From: Acanthacorydalis orientalis
Lineage: Eukaryota > Arthropoda > Insecta > Megaloptera > Corydalidae
Assembly: GCA_034766995.1 (NCBI GenBank)
Contig: CM068313.1
Location: 13,751,512 to 13,815,511, forward strand
Length of the DNA: 64,000 bases
Direction: 5' to 3'
The translations under genes were made by a program, and so were the position numbers. The notes beneath the pieces were generated by a model. It searched no databases. It was not told the origin of the DNA and was given only the letters and a program-made list of their open reading frames with translations. Positions within the stretch are counted from its first letter, which is position 1; each line of letters begins with the position of its first letter. Shown in pieces: positions 1 through 12,915 of this stretch.

Positions 1-1
1 A

Positions 2-42
2 ACCTCAACGTGGTGTAGAAGTGGCAACGTACGCAAAATATT
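2..42 (+). repeat. Inverted repeat partner of 61964-62004
   Basis: Positions 2-32 match the complement of 61974-62004 exactly (31 nt, beginning acctcaacgtggtg). The match runs on with two mismatches to 42. In one frame both copies read PQRGVEVATY. At the window start that frame stays open for 36 codons. A donor-like aaaaaaagtaaga lies near 67. The repeat may extend to the left of the window. Confidence 0.75.
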
Positions 43-950
43 CGGTGAAATTTTATCACAAAAAAAGTAAGAATGGAATGTTGCCTTTATTTATTTATAG
101 TAATATATAAATGATAAAATTGAATAGCTTTAAATATCTGAAATGAAGTTTCACTGAAATATTTTACATATGGCTAATGCAGACGATATATATAAATATA
201 TATATGTATGATACTCTATGCCACAAACTTAACTGGCTCAGACGAAGAATAATCTCAAATAATTTATTAAAAATATATAAAAATAATTTTTTCGATATAA
301 AAATATCTACTGTCTTTTTTACATTCTCATAGAAATATAAAATTATTTAAATTATCATATTTCTTTCATTAAAATGATTGTTAATTTGTACCACAAAAGA
401 AAATAAACATAAGGAAAGGCAATAAAAAGTTCAATGATTTCATATTTTTTTAATACATGACCTGCCTTATTTTGAATGCATTAAGTTTTTACTTCACATT
501 ACATTTGCATGACATATTTGATCATTAATTGGATTTTTAGTTTTAGGATTTCCTTCCTATTCGAAAATTATTGCTCTAATTTGCTTTAATAAAATCTAAT
601 TATCGACTGTATATGCAGACACACATATATACAATCATAGATATAGAATCTCAATTTAATGACTCTACTTGCGAATCAACATGTATTCACAATTGCCATT
701 GCTTGAAGCAAAAAACGTGCTCTACAATACAAATACTATTACATATAAATAACTATTAACAATTAAAGTTTATAAAATAAATATATAAATCACCTGCTTC
801 AATCACAAATTATTTTATAAACACTAATTACGGTCATAAACACATGTTAAACAGATAAAATTTTTGAACAGTGTTTATCTAAGAATGTATTTTTTTTTGA
901 CCAATAAGGGAGCATTTATACGTTCATGTTCTCTTCCAATAGTAAAACGA
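43..950. other. Upstream of annexin, no gene seen
   Basis: AT-rich DNA without a convincing coding exon on either strand. Confidence 0.5.
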
Positions 951-1186
951 TATATAAAAAACTTAAAAATCGAACAACTAGCGTCATCCGTTGTTGTCAC
1001 AGTAAACTAAGTAGTTGCTCATACATTCCTGTTATTTTGACCGACGTGTCGTCGTAAACCTCGAGTCGATCTTTGCCGAAAAGAATCGAAAGACTAGCCG
1101 GCACTACGCTGTCACTTGACGACAAATTATCACAGTTCCTGAAAGTGGGTGTGCCGCATTTTGTGATTAAAATTCTATATTATAAT
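951..1186 (+). promoter_or_regulatory. AnxB9: Probable annexin TATA box and non-coding first exon
   Basis: A TATA box (tatataaaaa, 951-960) precedes a CG-richer stretch (about 980-1165) ending at a good donor, aatgtaagt (GT at 1187-1188). The annexin ATG exon begins at an acceptor (AG at 9510-9511) and carries 20 nt of untranslated sequence, so a separate upstream non-coding exon is required. This is the best candidate in the window. The intron would be about 8.3 kb. A frame in this stretch starts with TTG, not ATG, and resembles nothing I know. The link to the annexin is inference. Weaker candidate first exons lie near 5690-5727 (ending at aaaaggtgagt) and 7910-7985 (starting at tcagttgtttg). 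Confidence 0.4.
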
Positions 1187-1698
1187 GTAAGTAAATATTT
1201 AAATACACTGTATATTAAGAAAATCGATACAGAAAGAAATATGCTATCAGTTTTTGAATGCATTTGTCGAAACATTTCATGATAGTAATATGTATGAATA
1301 TATATATAGATACGTGTAGCCATTGATTGATACAGCTATGCAGAGTGCAGTACAAACGCTTTCGCATGAATGCATTCATGATTTATTTAATGATTGTTTT
1401 TTTTTGAATTATTTTTTGCTATGAGTTTTATAGATAAGCGAGTATATGTTCATGTCTATAATTTGTTCAGATCTGAAAATTGATCCATCTCTGTTAATAA
1501 TTATTTATTTGTTTGATGACGCTGCATCTCAGGTCAAGGCTCACCTCCTTAAAATTCATTATAATTATTTGTAATAAATTTTGAATTCATCGGTTAACTT
1601 CAAGGTCAGAGTTTTATAACACCGTTTTTGAAAAATTGCATGAAAACACGTTTGATTTTTCTATCACATTATTGACTGATCCATCTGTTAATCTTTAT

Positions 1699-1701
<3 letters not shown>

Positions 1702-1779
<78 letters not shown>

Positions 1780-1796
1780 CACACACACATACACAT
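1702..1796. repeat. (AT)n then (AC)n microsatellite
   Basis: About 70 nt of AT followed by an AC tract. It creates a false Ile-Tyr reading frame. Confidence 0.95.
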
Positions 1797-2456
1797 ATTA
1801 TTAAAATTTAAAATGAGCTATTTTGTACGGATCTCTGTTTTATTAGATTTGAGTGAAACCGCTTTTTCTACATAAATTTAAGAAGTGGTTTATATCCAGT
1901 TATAGTTTGTAGAATTCTGTGAAGAATTCGCAGGATCAATTTGACTAAATAGGTTTAATGTTTTATTTGTCTAAAATGTAATTATATATTTAAAAATTGT
2001 TTCACGTGTTCAGATAAACGAGATATTAATGTCTCAAATACCACAAAATGTCCAGTAATTGATTGGAGATTTTGGTAACTCTTCTTCGTGAATATGTATT
2101 TAGATGGCAAAATTTAAAGAAAATTTTGTTGTGATAAGAGTGTCGATCTATATATGAAAGTGAATGTAGCCAGTATTGATAATAGGTTTGTATTTTTCAA
2201 AAAAGTATAATCTATACATTTTTATCCAGGTGCAAGTAATTTGTTTGTAACAAATAGAAGTATAGCATTTTTTTATTATGTAAAAATCAAAAGTTTAAAA
2301 TTGAATATTTCGATTTTATTTTAAATACAAAATTACGTCCGTATTTTAAATATTTCTTACATGTTAAATCGAAATTTATTACATAATGTAGTATGTAATA
2401 AGTTTTGTTTATTTAAAATTTTGTAATATGATTTGAAAATTTAAATACTGAACCTT

Positions 2457-2530
2457 TATATATGTATATAATACACACACATACATATATATATATATAC
2501 ACATACACACATACATACACACACACATAC
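2457..2530. repeat. Mixed AT/AC/CATA microsatellite
   Basis: Alternating ta, ca and cata units. Confidence 0.9.
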
Positions 2531-2879
2531 TTTTTTAATTGAATAAAGTTGAAATAAATTAGGATTTGTTATTATATGTGGGAATTAATGCCAGATTTTC
2601 TGTATTTGTATCATTTGTAATCGTTCAGTGCCTTTCTCTTATTTATTTTCACATGATTACTCAACCATCACTGATATAAAACTCTGTTTAGTAGTCACTG
2701 GAAAATGTTACCTTGTCCTATATTTTAATTATCCGTGTTAAATGATCTTGAACTCATTATATGTCAAAACTTCCTTGAAAGAGTTTTCTAAAAGACTGCA
2801 AATTCTACAAAATGCCTCATTGATATTTTATATTTATCAATACATTTTTTTTTTATTCTGTAATGTTATGAATGTTTCC

Positions 2880-3201
2880 TTAACTTTTTAACTGTGGTGG
2901 GTCAAACATTTGAAAAAACCGTAACATAATATGAATACAATTTTTTTAATAATTCATATTATAATCTTGTGTGATCTATCTTAAAACAGAGAACTACGCG
3001 CAGGCCTACGTCACATTCCTGACATTTATAACGCGATCTTCGCCTCACATAATTTTTTGCACGTACGACATAACAAGTGAGCTATTATAGTGGCGTACTA
3101 ATCAAAGAGAGGACCCAGACAGAAACCACTATAGTGGCGTATCGTTTAAAAAGATGACAGACGAAAGCCACTATACTAGCGCATAGTAGCCAAAAGGTTA
3201 A
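2880..3201. mobile_element. piggyBac-like MITE with subterminal palindromes
   Basis: It begins ttaactttttaactgtgg and ends tagccaaaaggttaa, so the two ends are loosely complementary and start at TTAA. Inside the right half a palindromic motif close to cactatagtggcgta recurs three times (about 3084, 3126 and 3160). The layout of repeated palindromes next to TTAA ends matches the nested element at 28.7 kb, but the motif differs. There is no coding sequence. Confidence 0.45.
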
Positions 3202-3641
3202 ACAAATAAAGCTGTGTTTTACAGTAGTAGTAATACTTTTTGTTTAAGGTTTTAACGCAAAACTTTTATATTCATTATTAAAAAAAAGTATCCATACATA
3301 ATAATTGTAAACATGGCTAGAATAGCAAATTCTATGGCAGGGGTTCCAGTAAAAAACAAAAGGTTTTATTAATATTGATTATTCATTTCTATCTATTCTT
3401 AGAGGCTACCACAAAAAAGCAGGACATATCTTTATGTAATTCGAATTTAATTGTGATCATATTTAGAATTTAATATTTTTAAATTTTATTTTATGAAATG
3501 TTTTTTGAATGGCTTGAGTAATATATCTTTAAGAATAATCCAGATATAGTTGTTTTTCAAAATGTAGTGCTGCGAGTCCATTGATGAAATTAAAATGTAT
3601 CTTTAGTAAGTTTAATTGACAATTTACATAGTATGCAATAT

Positions 3642-3645
3642 AGTA

Positions 3646-3685
<40 letters not shown>
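3642..3685. repeat. (AT)n microsatellite
   Basis: About 44 nt of AT with one g interruption. Confidence 0.95.
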
Positions 3686-3690
<5 letters not shown>

Positions 3691-4483
3691 CAGTACTGTA
3701 TATTATATATGCAGTGCTGATTAACAATGACTGCAGCTAATGAACTCCTAATTATTGCAGTTGAAACAATCGAAATTATTTATTGTTTCGAAAGACTTTT
3801 TAAGATTTACTACTTTAAATTTACTGTCCAATTAATATAAATTTGCTATACAAGTAAACCATATTATATTTAAAAAATTAATTTTCATTAGTAGTGTTTG
3901 TAATTATTAATGTAATAAAAGTTATAAATGATTAAGAATGTATTATTCATATATTCTATATAAGAAAACAAAATTGTTGTTTATTTAAAGAATACATATT
4001 TAATTTTCGTAATCCTACGCAAAAAATGTGGTATTTTATGTAGTTGCTGGACTCATATCACAATACCATATACTAGAATTTATGTTAAATTATTCATGTC
4101 GTGTATTCTTAAAGAATTTCGGCGCTAATACTATTCTAAATAGTCCACAGTCGTTATTAATATTTTAGGAAAATTTTCATCAAACATTTCTCTTTGCTGC
4201 TGATTATTTAATGATCATCGATAAAAGGAAACGTTTGATGATCTTCCTGATTGCGATGATTCATAAATCGCAGTTTCATTAAATTGATTGATTGATTAAT
4301 CGCTTGAACACCTATGGCTTTCGATAATCCAAACGAATTAGATATTTCTGACATGGAGTATTCGTTTTTCAGTTTAATTGTAATTTTTTGAACGTTTATA
4401 GAAACATTCTTCTTTTTATAATTATATATAACAGTGCTCTACTTTAAATTTGTTGTATATAAATAACTATCACAATACATTTT

Positions 4484-4705
4484 TAACACTGTGGCTAAAT
4501 GCACTTTCACAAATGAATTATTGTGAAAGTACAACCTCAAATCCCATAAATCACAATATTTTTTTTGATTGAAAATATTGATTATTCTTAATTGGTGCTT
4601 GTGTGAATTTTGATGACTATAGAAGTGGTCAATAATTATTTTTTATTAGAACACTTTTCTGGCTTATGGTGCGAGGGAATAATTCATCTGTGAAAATGAA
4701 TAACT
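4484..4705. repeat. Family A palindromic MITE copy
   Basis: Left arm aacactgtggctaaatgcac and right arm ending gggaataattcatctgtga are complementary in outline. This is a short, internally deleted copy in annexin intron 1. Family A is described fully at 40.88 kb. Confidence 0.7.
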
Positions 4706-6064
4706 CGTCAGAATAATTTCCAAAACGCTCAATGGGTAACGCTTGTTCAGAACTATAATGCCAAATCAAAATTATTCAGATTCACGTTGGAGCACATGCA
4801 AGATAAATTTTTTTTAAAGCATGATAGTGTTTAAAAACAAATATAAATATAATTTATTGGTAAAAGTTTCATCTTTTTTGGAAAAAAAATTTCGTATTTT
4901 TTTACTTGTAATATTTTAAGACATGAACACAGAGTAATTTTGGTTTTGGTTATTATTGTTTTGAATGAACGATATCATCATGGATTAAATTAAATATTTT
5001 TCGCCATTTTATTATTTTTATTTGGTCTCTACTAATGATCTTAACTGTCGACGCTTCCCTCACCCCCCCCCCCCATGTCTATCTATCTTATTATTTTTTT
5101 TGGAGTAAATGGATTATTATTAGTGTTTAGTTTTTACAATAAAGTTTTAATTTGTATTACCTTTTTAGTTACCAAATAATGGTTTAACACTTTGTAGACT
5201 TCTTTTTTATTTTTCGGACTTTATTTTATACTTTATTCATCTGTATGTAGAGTTTAGTGACTATATGTATATTAACATCATTCTCTTCAGTTTCAAATGA
5301 TTCATTACTGAGACATTCTGATATTTTTTGGTTTGACTGGCTGTGTTCAACTTTTTTTCACATATTCGTAATAAAATGTTTTATTTGTAAAACATACATC
5401 ATATATACTGCCTGTATGCATATATATGTGTGTGTATAAGACGTGCATTCATTCACATACGAGAGTATTATATATGAATGTAAATTTATTATGTAATTTT
5501 TAACGGTGTGTACATGTATAGCCGTTTATAAATAGACCTATTGTGTATGTTTTTATAAGGACAAATATCTTGTAATATTTTTACGTGCTTAGAGGATATA
5601 CTGCAACTTCCTATTATCTATTGAATATCAATCTCTTAATGTAAAAATATTGTACAAGGCTATTTATGATTCATACACGTAGCTGGAGGCACTGGTAGGG
5701 CGCCGTTTCCTTTAATTAGCACGAAAAGGTGAGTCTTTCTTCGTAACTTATCAGGGCCGTCTTTACGTGCTATGAGTAATCGAACATTCATATTAATTTT
5801 CAATTATGTTTAGTATTCAGATACGTGTGATTCACGCATTCTTTTTGCGGTATGTCAATTATAAAAATATGTGTTTACAGTTGTAACGTCATAGGATTGT
5901 ATTTACGTCATTGAGTAAGAGAAAAGATTATTTTTTTTGTCTGAATGACGAGAGAACTTCTTCATCTTTTTATTTTAAGTGAATTGTTTTATTCTGCGTT
6001 AAATAACAACGTTTCCTGTTTTATTTATCTTGAAGTTTATTAATCTGTAAATTTTAAAATTAAA

Positions 6065-6226
6065 ACTTTCACAAATTTTTACTTCAACCCCCTAAAACAC
6101 ACCTTTTTCTGATCAGACATGTTCAGTAATTTATTATTAATCTTTTTATCATTTATTATGCGCAAGCGCGAGGTGAATGAAAAATTAATTTGTGAAAGTG
6201 AATTTAGTCAGTGTCAAAACTCTGTA
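6065..6226. repeat. Family A copy, centre deleted
   Basis: Left-arm pieces (ctgatcagacatgttcagta) join directly to the right end (ttgtgaaagtgaatttagtc, then agtgtcaaaac). Confidence 0.7.
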
Positions 6227-6317
6227 TCGTGATTAAAACTTGAAATATCTTGCGCATTTTTTAAAGATTTATTTATTTTAATGAAATATACAACATGATT
6301 GTACGATTTCAGAAATG

Positions 6318-6420
6318 GTCACTTTCCAAACCATTTTCTTTTAATTTGGTCATCGCTTATTGATCATTCTGAACAGATTGCGTCCATTTCGATGGAAATG
6401 TTTTCATCTTCAGAACATAG
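6318..6420. repeat. Family A fragment, left arm
   Basis: It contains tccatttcgatggaaatg and ttttcatcttcagaacat, matching the inner part of the left arm. Confidence 0.5.
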
Positions 6421-7757
6421 ACGGAAATTTTAATTTTTGTTTTAATTAAATCATTAGTTGGACGGACACGTGTGTGTTTATTTTCGGTTAAATGTAAATC
6501 ATCTGAAATTTGTTTTTTTCTGGGTCTTGTTTTACTTGTATACTAAAAATTCATGTGCGAATTTAGCCACAGTTTTAAAACTAATTGTAAACATTTTATG
6601 GTGTTTGGTCATTCTTTTCTATTTATTTAGAAGTTAAAAGTTAATATACTGCCATTTACATAAAAAGTATATAATTTAGAGATGCCATGTACATCGAATT
6701 TAAATTGTGAAACACCATTATTTTTATTTATTATTGAAATAAATTTATTTTATTCATTTTTCAGAATTATTTCAATATAAACTTTGTTAGATAACGAATG
6801 TATAAACGAGTGTTGCAAGTTAGTCATCTCGATTATTTAATGCCCCAAAAATGTTTCGTGACAAGATAATAGCTAGTGGTGGTACCAGGCGTTGATTTTC
6901 GTTCGAAAAGTGCTATCAATTTATATATGCTATAAGTGTAATCGTCTGGAAATGTATATCAATGATGTATATTAGAATAAACAGGCGCGTTCGTTCGTGT
7001 ACAAGGTTTTAAAAAAATTCGTACAAAAAAAAACCATTTCAGTTATCAACTGAGGATTACACAGATTCTATAAATACAAGTGCATATATATCCAGTTGTA
7101 ATCTTTCACCATTGGCGGTGTTCTAGAATATGGTTGTTAAAAAAAGTATGCACTGACGTCATTCTTTTATGTGTATGATCTCATCCTCTTAAAAAGAATT
7201 TTATTAGCGAACAAGATAAAAATGGCGAAGTCAATGAAACGTGTATCGTTATTCTCTTTTTAACAAAACTTGTTCATAGTGTACATGTAATACTTATAAA
7301 ACTTGTTCATAGTTACCTTCAAGCAAAATTGAACAAGATCTATTTATGTTTATTGTATGAATGCATAGACAATAACAAATATATTGATCATTTCACTCTC
7401 AATTTTTTTATCCGTGAGATTAAGAGAAAAATAAATGTTTTTTTGTTATTCAAATTATTGAATTTATTGTAAAAAAAACAGTGAAATACAGGTGGTAATA
7501 TAGAGTTTTTTGTACCTTATTGCTCTGGCAATGATAAATTCGTCATGTACACCTAAATAATAGTTATAATGATTAATAATTAATCATTGAACATTTTTGT
7601 TCAGAAAAATATGATTTGTTAAGGAATGGAAAATGCATTTTCGAAAGTGTGTCGTTTTCTGTCTTAATAAAATAATCTGCAACGTTGCACTTTCGTTCAT
7701 TCACTTATTTGTTCTTAAAGATAGATACTGCATTAGAAAAAGATGAAAGTACGAACA

Positions 7758-7760
<3 letters not shown>

Positions 7761-7799
<39 letters not shown>
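7761..7799. repeat. (AT)n microsatellite
   Basis: 39 nt of AT in annexin intron 1; source of a false minus-strand frame. Confidence 0.95.
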
Positions 7800-7802
<3 letters not shown>

Positions 7803-8565
7803 AAATGATTTCATGAGATAGAGAGAGCAATATTTTCTGTTAATCTCATTTAGACTCATTACTACTACTTTTCTCATCCTATATAAATGTAAGACTGAAA
7901 ATCCCTCCATTGATAATAGTCTAGTCAGTTGTTTGTGTTACATCGACGAGTGAGCAGCTCGTGTTGTATTTTATTTCCACCGTATAATATATATATATAT
8001 ATATTTAAAAAGGTGCGTTGAATTCTTATTAACATGACGTTATTATTTGGATATCTGAACCACTGGGACTATTGTACAATGACTGTGCGTGCCAGTGCGT
8101 GTAATTAATTGAAAAGTTCGTGTCAAATTATTTCGTATAGCGTGCTTAATTGTTATGTTCTATATATATTTTGATAATTTTGTATTATGGATTTGAGTAC
8201 CCTTTTTAAATTATTCATAATTTTGTTTTTATCGGTATTTTCTAATTGACTTGTTAATTATAATTTACAATTGAAAATAAAATTTTCATATATTAAATTC
8301 TCGCAGGTTTAATCTTTATAAAATATAATATTGTTAAATTGATCGAAACGTTTGGTTAAAAAAGATAGTTCAAATTTTTTTTTCAATATACTACAGTTTC
8401 ATAGAAACAAATATTCTTCTTTTAATGTTTTAATGTTTAATTATGAAGTTACAAATATTTAGCACTGAAAGAATAATGATTGAAAATTAAAAATACTGTA
8501 ATTTTTAAATGCAGAAAAAATTTGAAGATTTATTTTTTGATTTTGAGATAATATCATCGATTTGG

Positions 8566-8700
8566 CCTGAAAAGATGATTACATCTCCGTCGAAATGTGC
8601 ATAAGCAAAAATCAAAAATGAAATGATCAATTATTGAACATTTTTGAATAGTATTTTTTTTGTGGTTAGTGAGACGAAGGAATAATTCATTTTCCAGAAT
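8566..8700. repeat. Family A fragment, right arm
   Basis: cgtcgaaatgtgcataagca, then atcaattattgaacattttt and ggaataattcatttt follow the family order from the centre outwards. Confidence 0.75.
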
Positions 8701-9511
8701 TGTTCCATCTATATATTTTCAGAAACTAATTTATAGCTGTTGCAATTTCGTAGTTTTGATAAAACATGTTTTAATTATAGAATAGGAAATGTTTTATTGA
8801 TACCAAAGTTAATTATTTTTTTATGTTTTTCTAAATGAAAATAGTGTAGATAAGATTCTGTTTCCCAATCGTAAAAAGAACGAAACGATAGCGATGTTCT
8901 TTTTTTTTTTAATTAAAATTATGTTCGTTTGGATTCCGATGTTTACCATGGGGATTGAGAAACGTTTATTAATGGATGCTGAAGTCCGCGTGTTACTTGT
9001 TTTACAAATTACTTTTTAATTAAAAAAGTAATGTATTTTTAAATTAAACACAATTTTTTTAAAAAATATCTTGATATTTCAAAATCACGCAAAATATTTA
9101 TATATAAGAAGTCAAAAGTAAAAAAATCTTGAAAAAAAACAAATATTTATTTTAATTTGTATAGATTTTGTCATTTGATATAATTCTTAAATTTTTAATA
9201 CACTTAGGGCTGAAAAATGTAAAAAAATCTATGCAGGATGAAATAAATGCCCTTCTTTTTTAAAAAAATAATTTTCACTCTTACTTGCATTTTTAATGAT
9301 GAATAGAAGTATAGTTTCAAAGTTTTAGGGAAACCGAAATAAGTTTTTTAATCAAAAAGGATCAATAATCGTTTATCAACATTATTTATTTTTGAGACGA
9401 GAAATGGTTCATTTGTGAAACAGATATAACGATAAACCAATTTTTATGTGAAATTAAATATCTGTCTAAAATAATTTATGTAGATTTCTAATCGGTTTTT
9501 GTTATTTTCAG

Positions 9512-9561
9512 TTACATTTCCATAAACCAAGATGTCTTCTGCAGAATACTACCCATTTAAG
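9512..9561 (+). CDS. AnxB9: Annexin exon with start codon
   Basis: Acceptor gttattttcag ends at 9511. Twenty nt of 5' UTR lead to ATG at 9532. Ten codons ([10 protein letters not shown]) end at donor aaggtaaga (GT at 9562). The tail residues before repeat 1 match the short N-terminus of insect annexin B9. The next intron is about 3.7 kb. Confidence 0.88.
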
Positions 9562-11357
9562 GTAAGAATAATGAATAAAAATAAATTGTTCATTTGAATT
9601 GTATTCATAAATCATTTAAATGAAATTTAGTTTCACTAACTTCTATTTAAATGGTACAAAGATATGGCCTCGGATCAAACATGAAAAATCTCATTGTATT
9701 CTGTTTTTTTTGTAGCGTGTGATAGTTTGTGGATTTCAGGGTCAAAGCAGACGCGTATCACCTGACACAAATTGAAACTATTCCCTATTGTTCTCATCGT
9801 TTTTGATGTTTCGTATAGTGCAGAATATATTACATTTAGTATTCACTGTTTAATTCTTAAGTAGTGTGTCAGGTTTAGATGATTCTGTAATTGTTCTGGT
9901 TTAATTATATGTTCCGTCTTAAAACATGAAAAATTTATATATATATATACATACATACATACACACACATATATATATATATATGTATATACACATAGTT
10001 TGTATATAAATATAAATTGTTATGACTAATCTCTATGTATCATTCAGTTATTCAGAAGTGTACTTTGTACTTAATAAATGAATTTCCTGTGCTTAAATGT
10101 AATTTTCTACACAAGTTATGAATACATTTTATTTGAGGCTCTATTAATGTATTATGGTAGTTAAATCGTTTTTCTTGTTAATATTTTTCAAGTTATGCGT
10201 ATGCTAACTGTCCAATTCACAATGATGAATATAAAAAAAAATCTTTAAAGAGAACAATTTTACTTCAAATTAAATAATAAGATATGTTTATAATATAGCA
10301 TTTATAAATATATTCTGATTGTAGTCCAGCAAAACCACAGGGAGAGGAATGTATTTAATTTTACCATATTTTTCGTATATATCAACATTGTGTTTCATGA
10401 GTCATCGTAATGCGATTATAGAAACTGTACTCGTTTTTCCCTATAATTTAAAACTTCGAAATTTTTTTAACGAATAAATATTAAACGTTTATGAACCATA
10501 CTACAGTCTTGATTTGTAAATTTTTTGGTGGAACAGTAGTTGTTAATCACTAGATTGGAAAGATTTAAATCTTATTGTAACGAAAATTTAGATAATTTTC
10601 ATTTTTTAAATTGACTGTTGATTCTATCCAGTTGGACAGCAAATTTTTTATATGAAAATTTAATTCTTTGATATGTTATATTAAAAATCGATCTACATTT
10701 TCCTTGAGTGAAATCGATTGTATAACCTAACAGTAATGTTTTTTTTTTTTATTATTAAATAAAATAGCTATAAAGTATCTTATTTAACGTTTGTACTCCG
10801 TGGTGAATGTCTGTCAAAAATATCTTTAGTCAGTGACAAATAGCATCCATCAACATTTTTATCGTTCTTGAAGTAGAAAACTTTCTTTTCTGTAATATGT
10901 TCATACATCACAATGTAGGTCTGGCACTGGGGATACATTCACTTTCACGAATGAGTGTTTTTATTCCTTCCACAAAGCAAGTTTCTACTCAAAAATGTTT
11001 AATGATTTATTATTGAGCATTTTTGTAGTGTGCGAAAAATTCATTTCTGAAAATGTTCATGTATTCTGGATGTATAGTATATTTTTTTTAATAATATAGG
11101 AGTACAAATAAATAAAATATTAAAAAAATAAAATATTTTATTTTTTAATAAACAATTAAAATTAATTTATATCAGTTAGTCTTTAAAAAAGGCATTAATA
11201 ACGAGTCAGTTTTGCACACAAGACAAATTATTTCATAATAACTGGGAAGTTTGTTTCCATTACAGACTACTTTAATTTTATAAATAGCTACTTCTATTAG
11301 TTTATGAATCCCGGATCTTATTCAATTACCTTACAGCAGTGAAAGGAAAACATGCAA

Positions 11358-11429
<72 letters not shown>

Positions 11430-12853
11430 CGATCGTATTTCAGATAATATATAATCATAGTAGATAAAAAATTTAATTAATAATTTGCTATTTCATTTAC
11501 TAAGTAATTTTTCGTTACTTGTTTACTCATTGTGAGTACTATTAAATTGTATTTGTAAATGGTTTCTTGCAGCCTTTTATTATCAATTTCAATGGAAGTG
11601 ACTCATCCGGTGTCGTGTACTTGATTTGAACTTCTAATTATTATTAATTAACATGTAGAATTTCGTAAGATTTAAATTATTAGCATTAATTTACTGTCGA
11701 CATGAACTTAAATTTCTGTTTCATTATCTTTTTACTGTTCATTATTAGTTTATTACAAAATAAAATTTTTCCAATGTGGTTAATCACATACATGCGGTTG
11801 GTTTTTGTTTTGATAACATATCATCAGTCAACGTCAGTTAGTCTAAAAGTGAGAATAAACTTTCAACATTTCTAAAAGATAATATTTTTTATAATACTGT
11901 AGAATATTAAATATTCGTTTTGTATCTACATTTGAAATATTTTGTTTTAAGCGTGATAAAATTCTTAAAATTTTATTACAATTGAAAATTTTACTCTGTC
12001 AATTTGTATTGCGTTGCAAAGAGTGTTTGTTTGCATAATTATTTACACTACGGTTATTTACCGGAACACCAAAAGTACTTCGTATAAATAATGATATCAG
12101 AAAATCCTACAGCAAATTTTATTGCTCAGAGAACCATAAAATATACCTCACTGTTGACAATGACTTTGCGTGTATCAAATTATGTATATCATATTTCGAT
12201 GTCTTTTTTTATCCGTAAGATGTCAACAATTATAAGTAATTCTCGTAATTACAGTCATTCTTGTTTTCAAAAATTGAAATCTAATAAAAAAATGTTTAAA
12301 AAAATATAGTTACTTTGTTACATCACATTTCTTGGCACTGTGCTAAATTTATTTTTAAAAATAAATTGTTCAATCCCTCTTAAATTATAAATTTCTTTCT
12401 GATCAAAAATGTGTAGCAAATAGTTTTTCTGTTGACTTTCTGACGATTTTTATGCGCATTTCGACGGCGATGCCATATCATTCTCAGAGCGCCAAGACAG
12501 GAAATTTTCTGAAAAATTGTATAAAAATGGGCTAAGTCGTACTTTTGATTCTTCTCTCTTGAGAATTAGTAATTGCAACAACTTTAATAACTGCAATTGA
12601 CCTGCTTTATGTTAATTGATGGAACCGAGGTTATATAAATTTTAATTAGGACTATATTTACATCATATGTGTTTATTTTTAGCTATTTGAGAAAAGAAGT
12701 GTCCACAAACAATTTATCAGTTGTTTAATTAGTTTTTTATGATCATTTCTGAACAAGAGTCGAACATTTTATTATATATTTAAGACGAACAATTGCAACG
12801 TTTTGTTTAAGTTAACAAAAACGTTATCAAATAATTTAAAAAGAAAAGAATGC

Positions 12854-12915
<62 letters not shown>

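Larger units (their letters stand above)
1187..9511 (+). other. Annexin intron 1 (inferred)
   Basis: About 8.3 kb holding microsatellites, the piggyBac-like MITE, family A copies at 4.5, 6.1, 6.3 and 8.6 kb, and a poly-C run (about 5062-5074). A hAT-like gggcgccgtttcc...cagggccgtctttacg segment lies at 5690-5780. No coding exon was seen. Confidence 0.5.

Noticed and set aside
1073..1282. 69-codon plus frame near the presumed annexin first exon
   Set aside because: It opens with TTG, runs through the likely splice donor and resembles no protein; the stretch is better read as untranslated.
1636..1875. Open frames rich in Ile-Tyr (also at 7.7, 12.9, 24.2, 26.4, 39.6, 43.8 and 61.8 kb)
   Set aside because: They are translations of (AT)n arrays, not genes.
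4180..4290. Inverted catcaaac/gtttgatg pair, perhaps another family A copy
   Set aside because: The flanking motifs and order of family A are absent.
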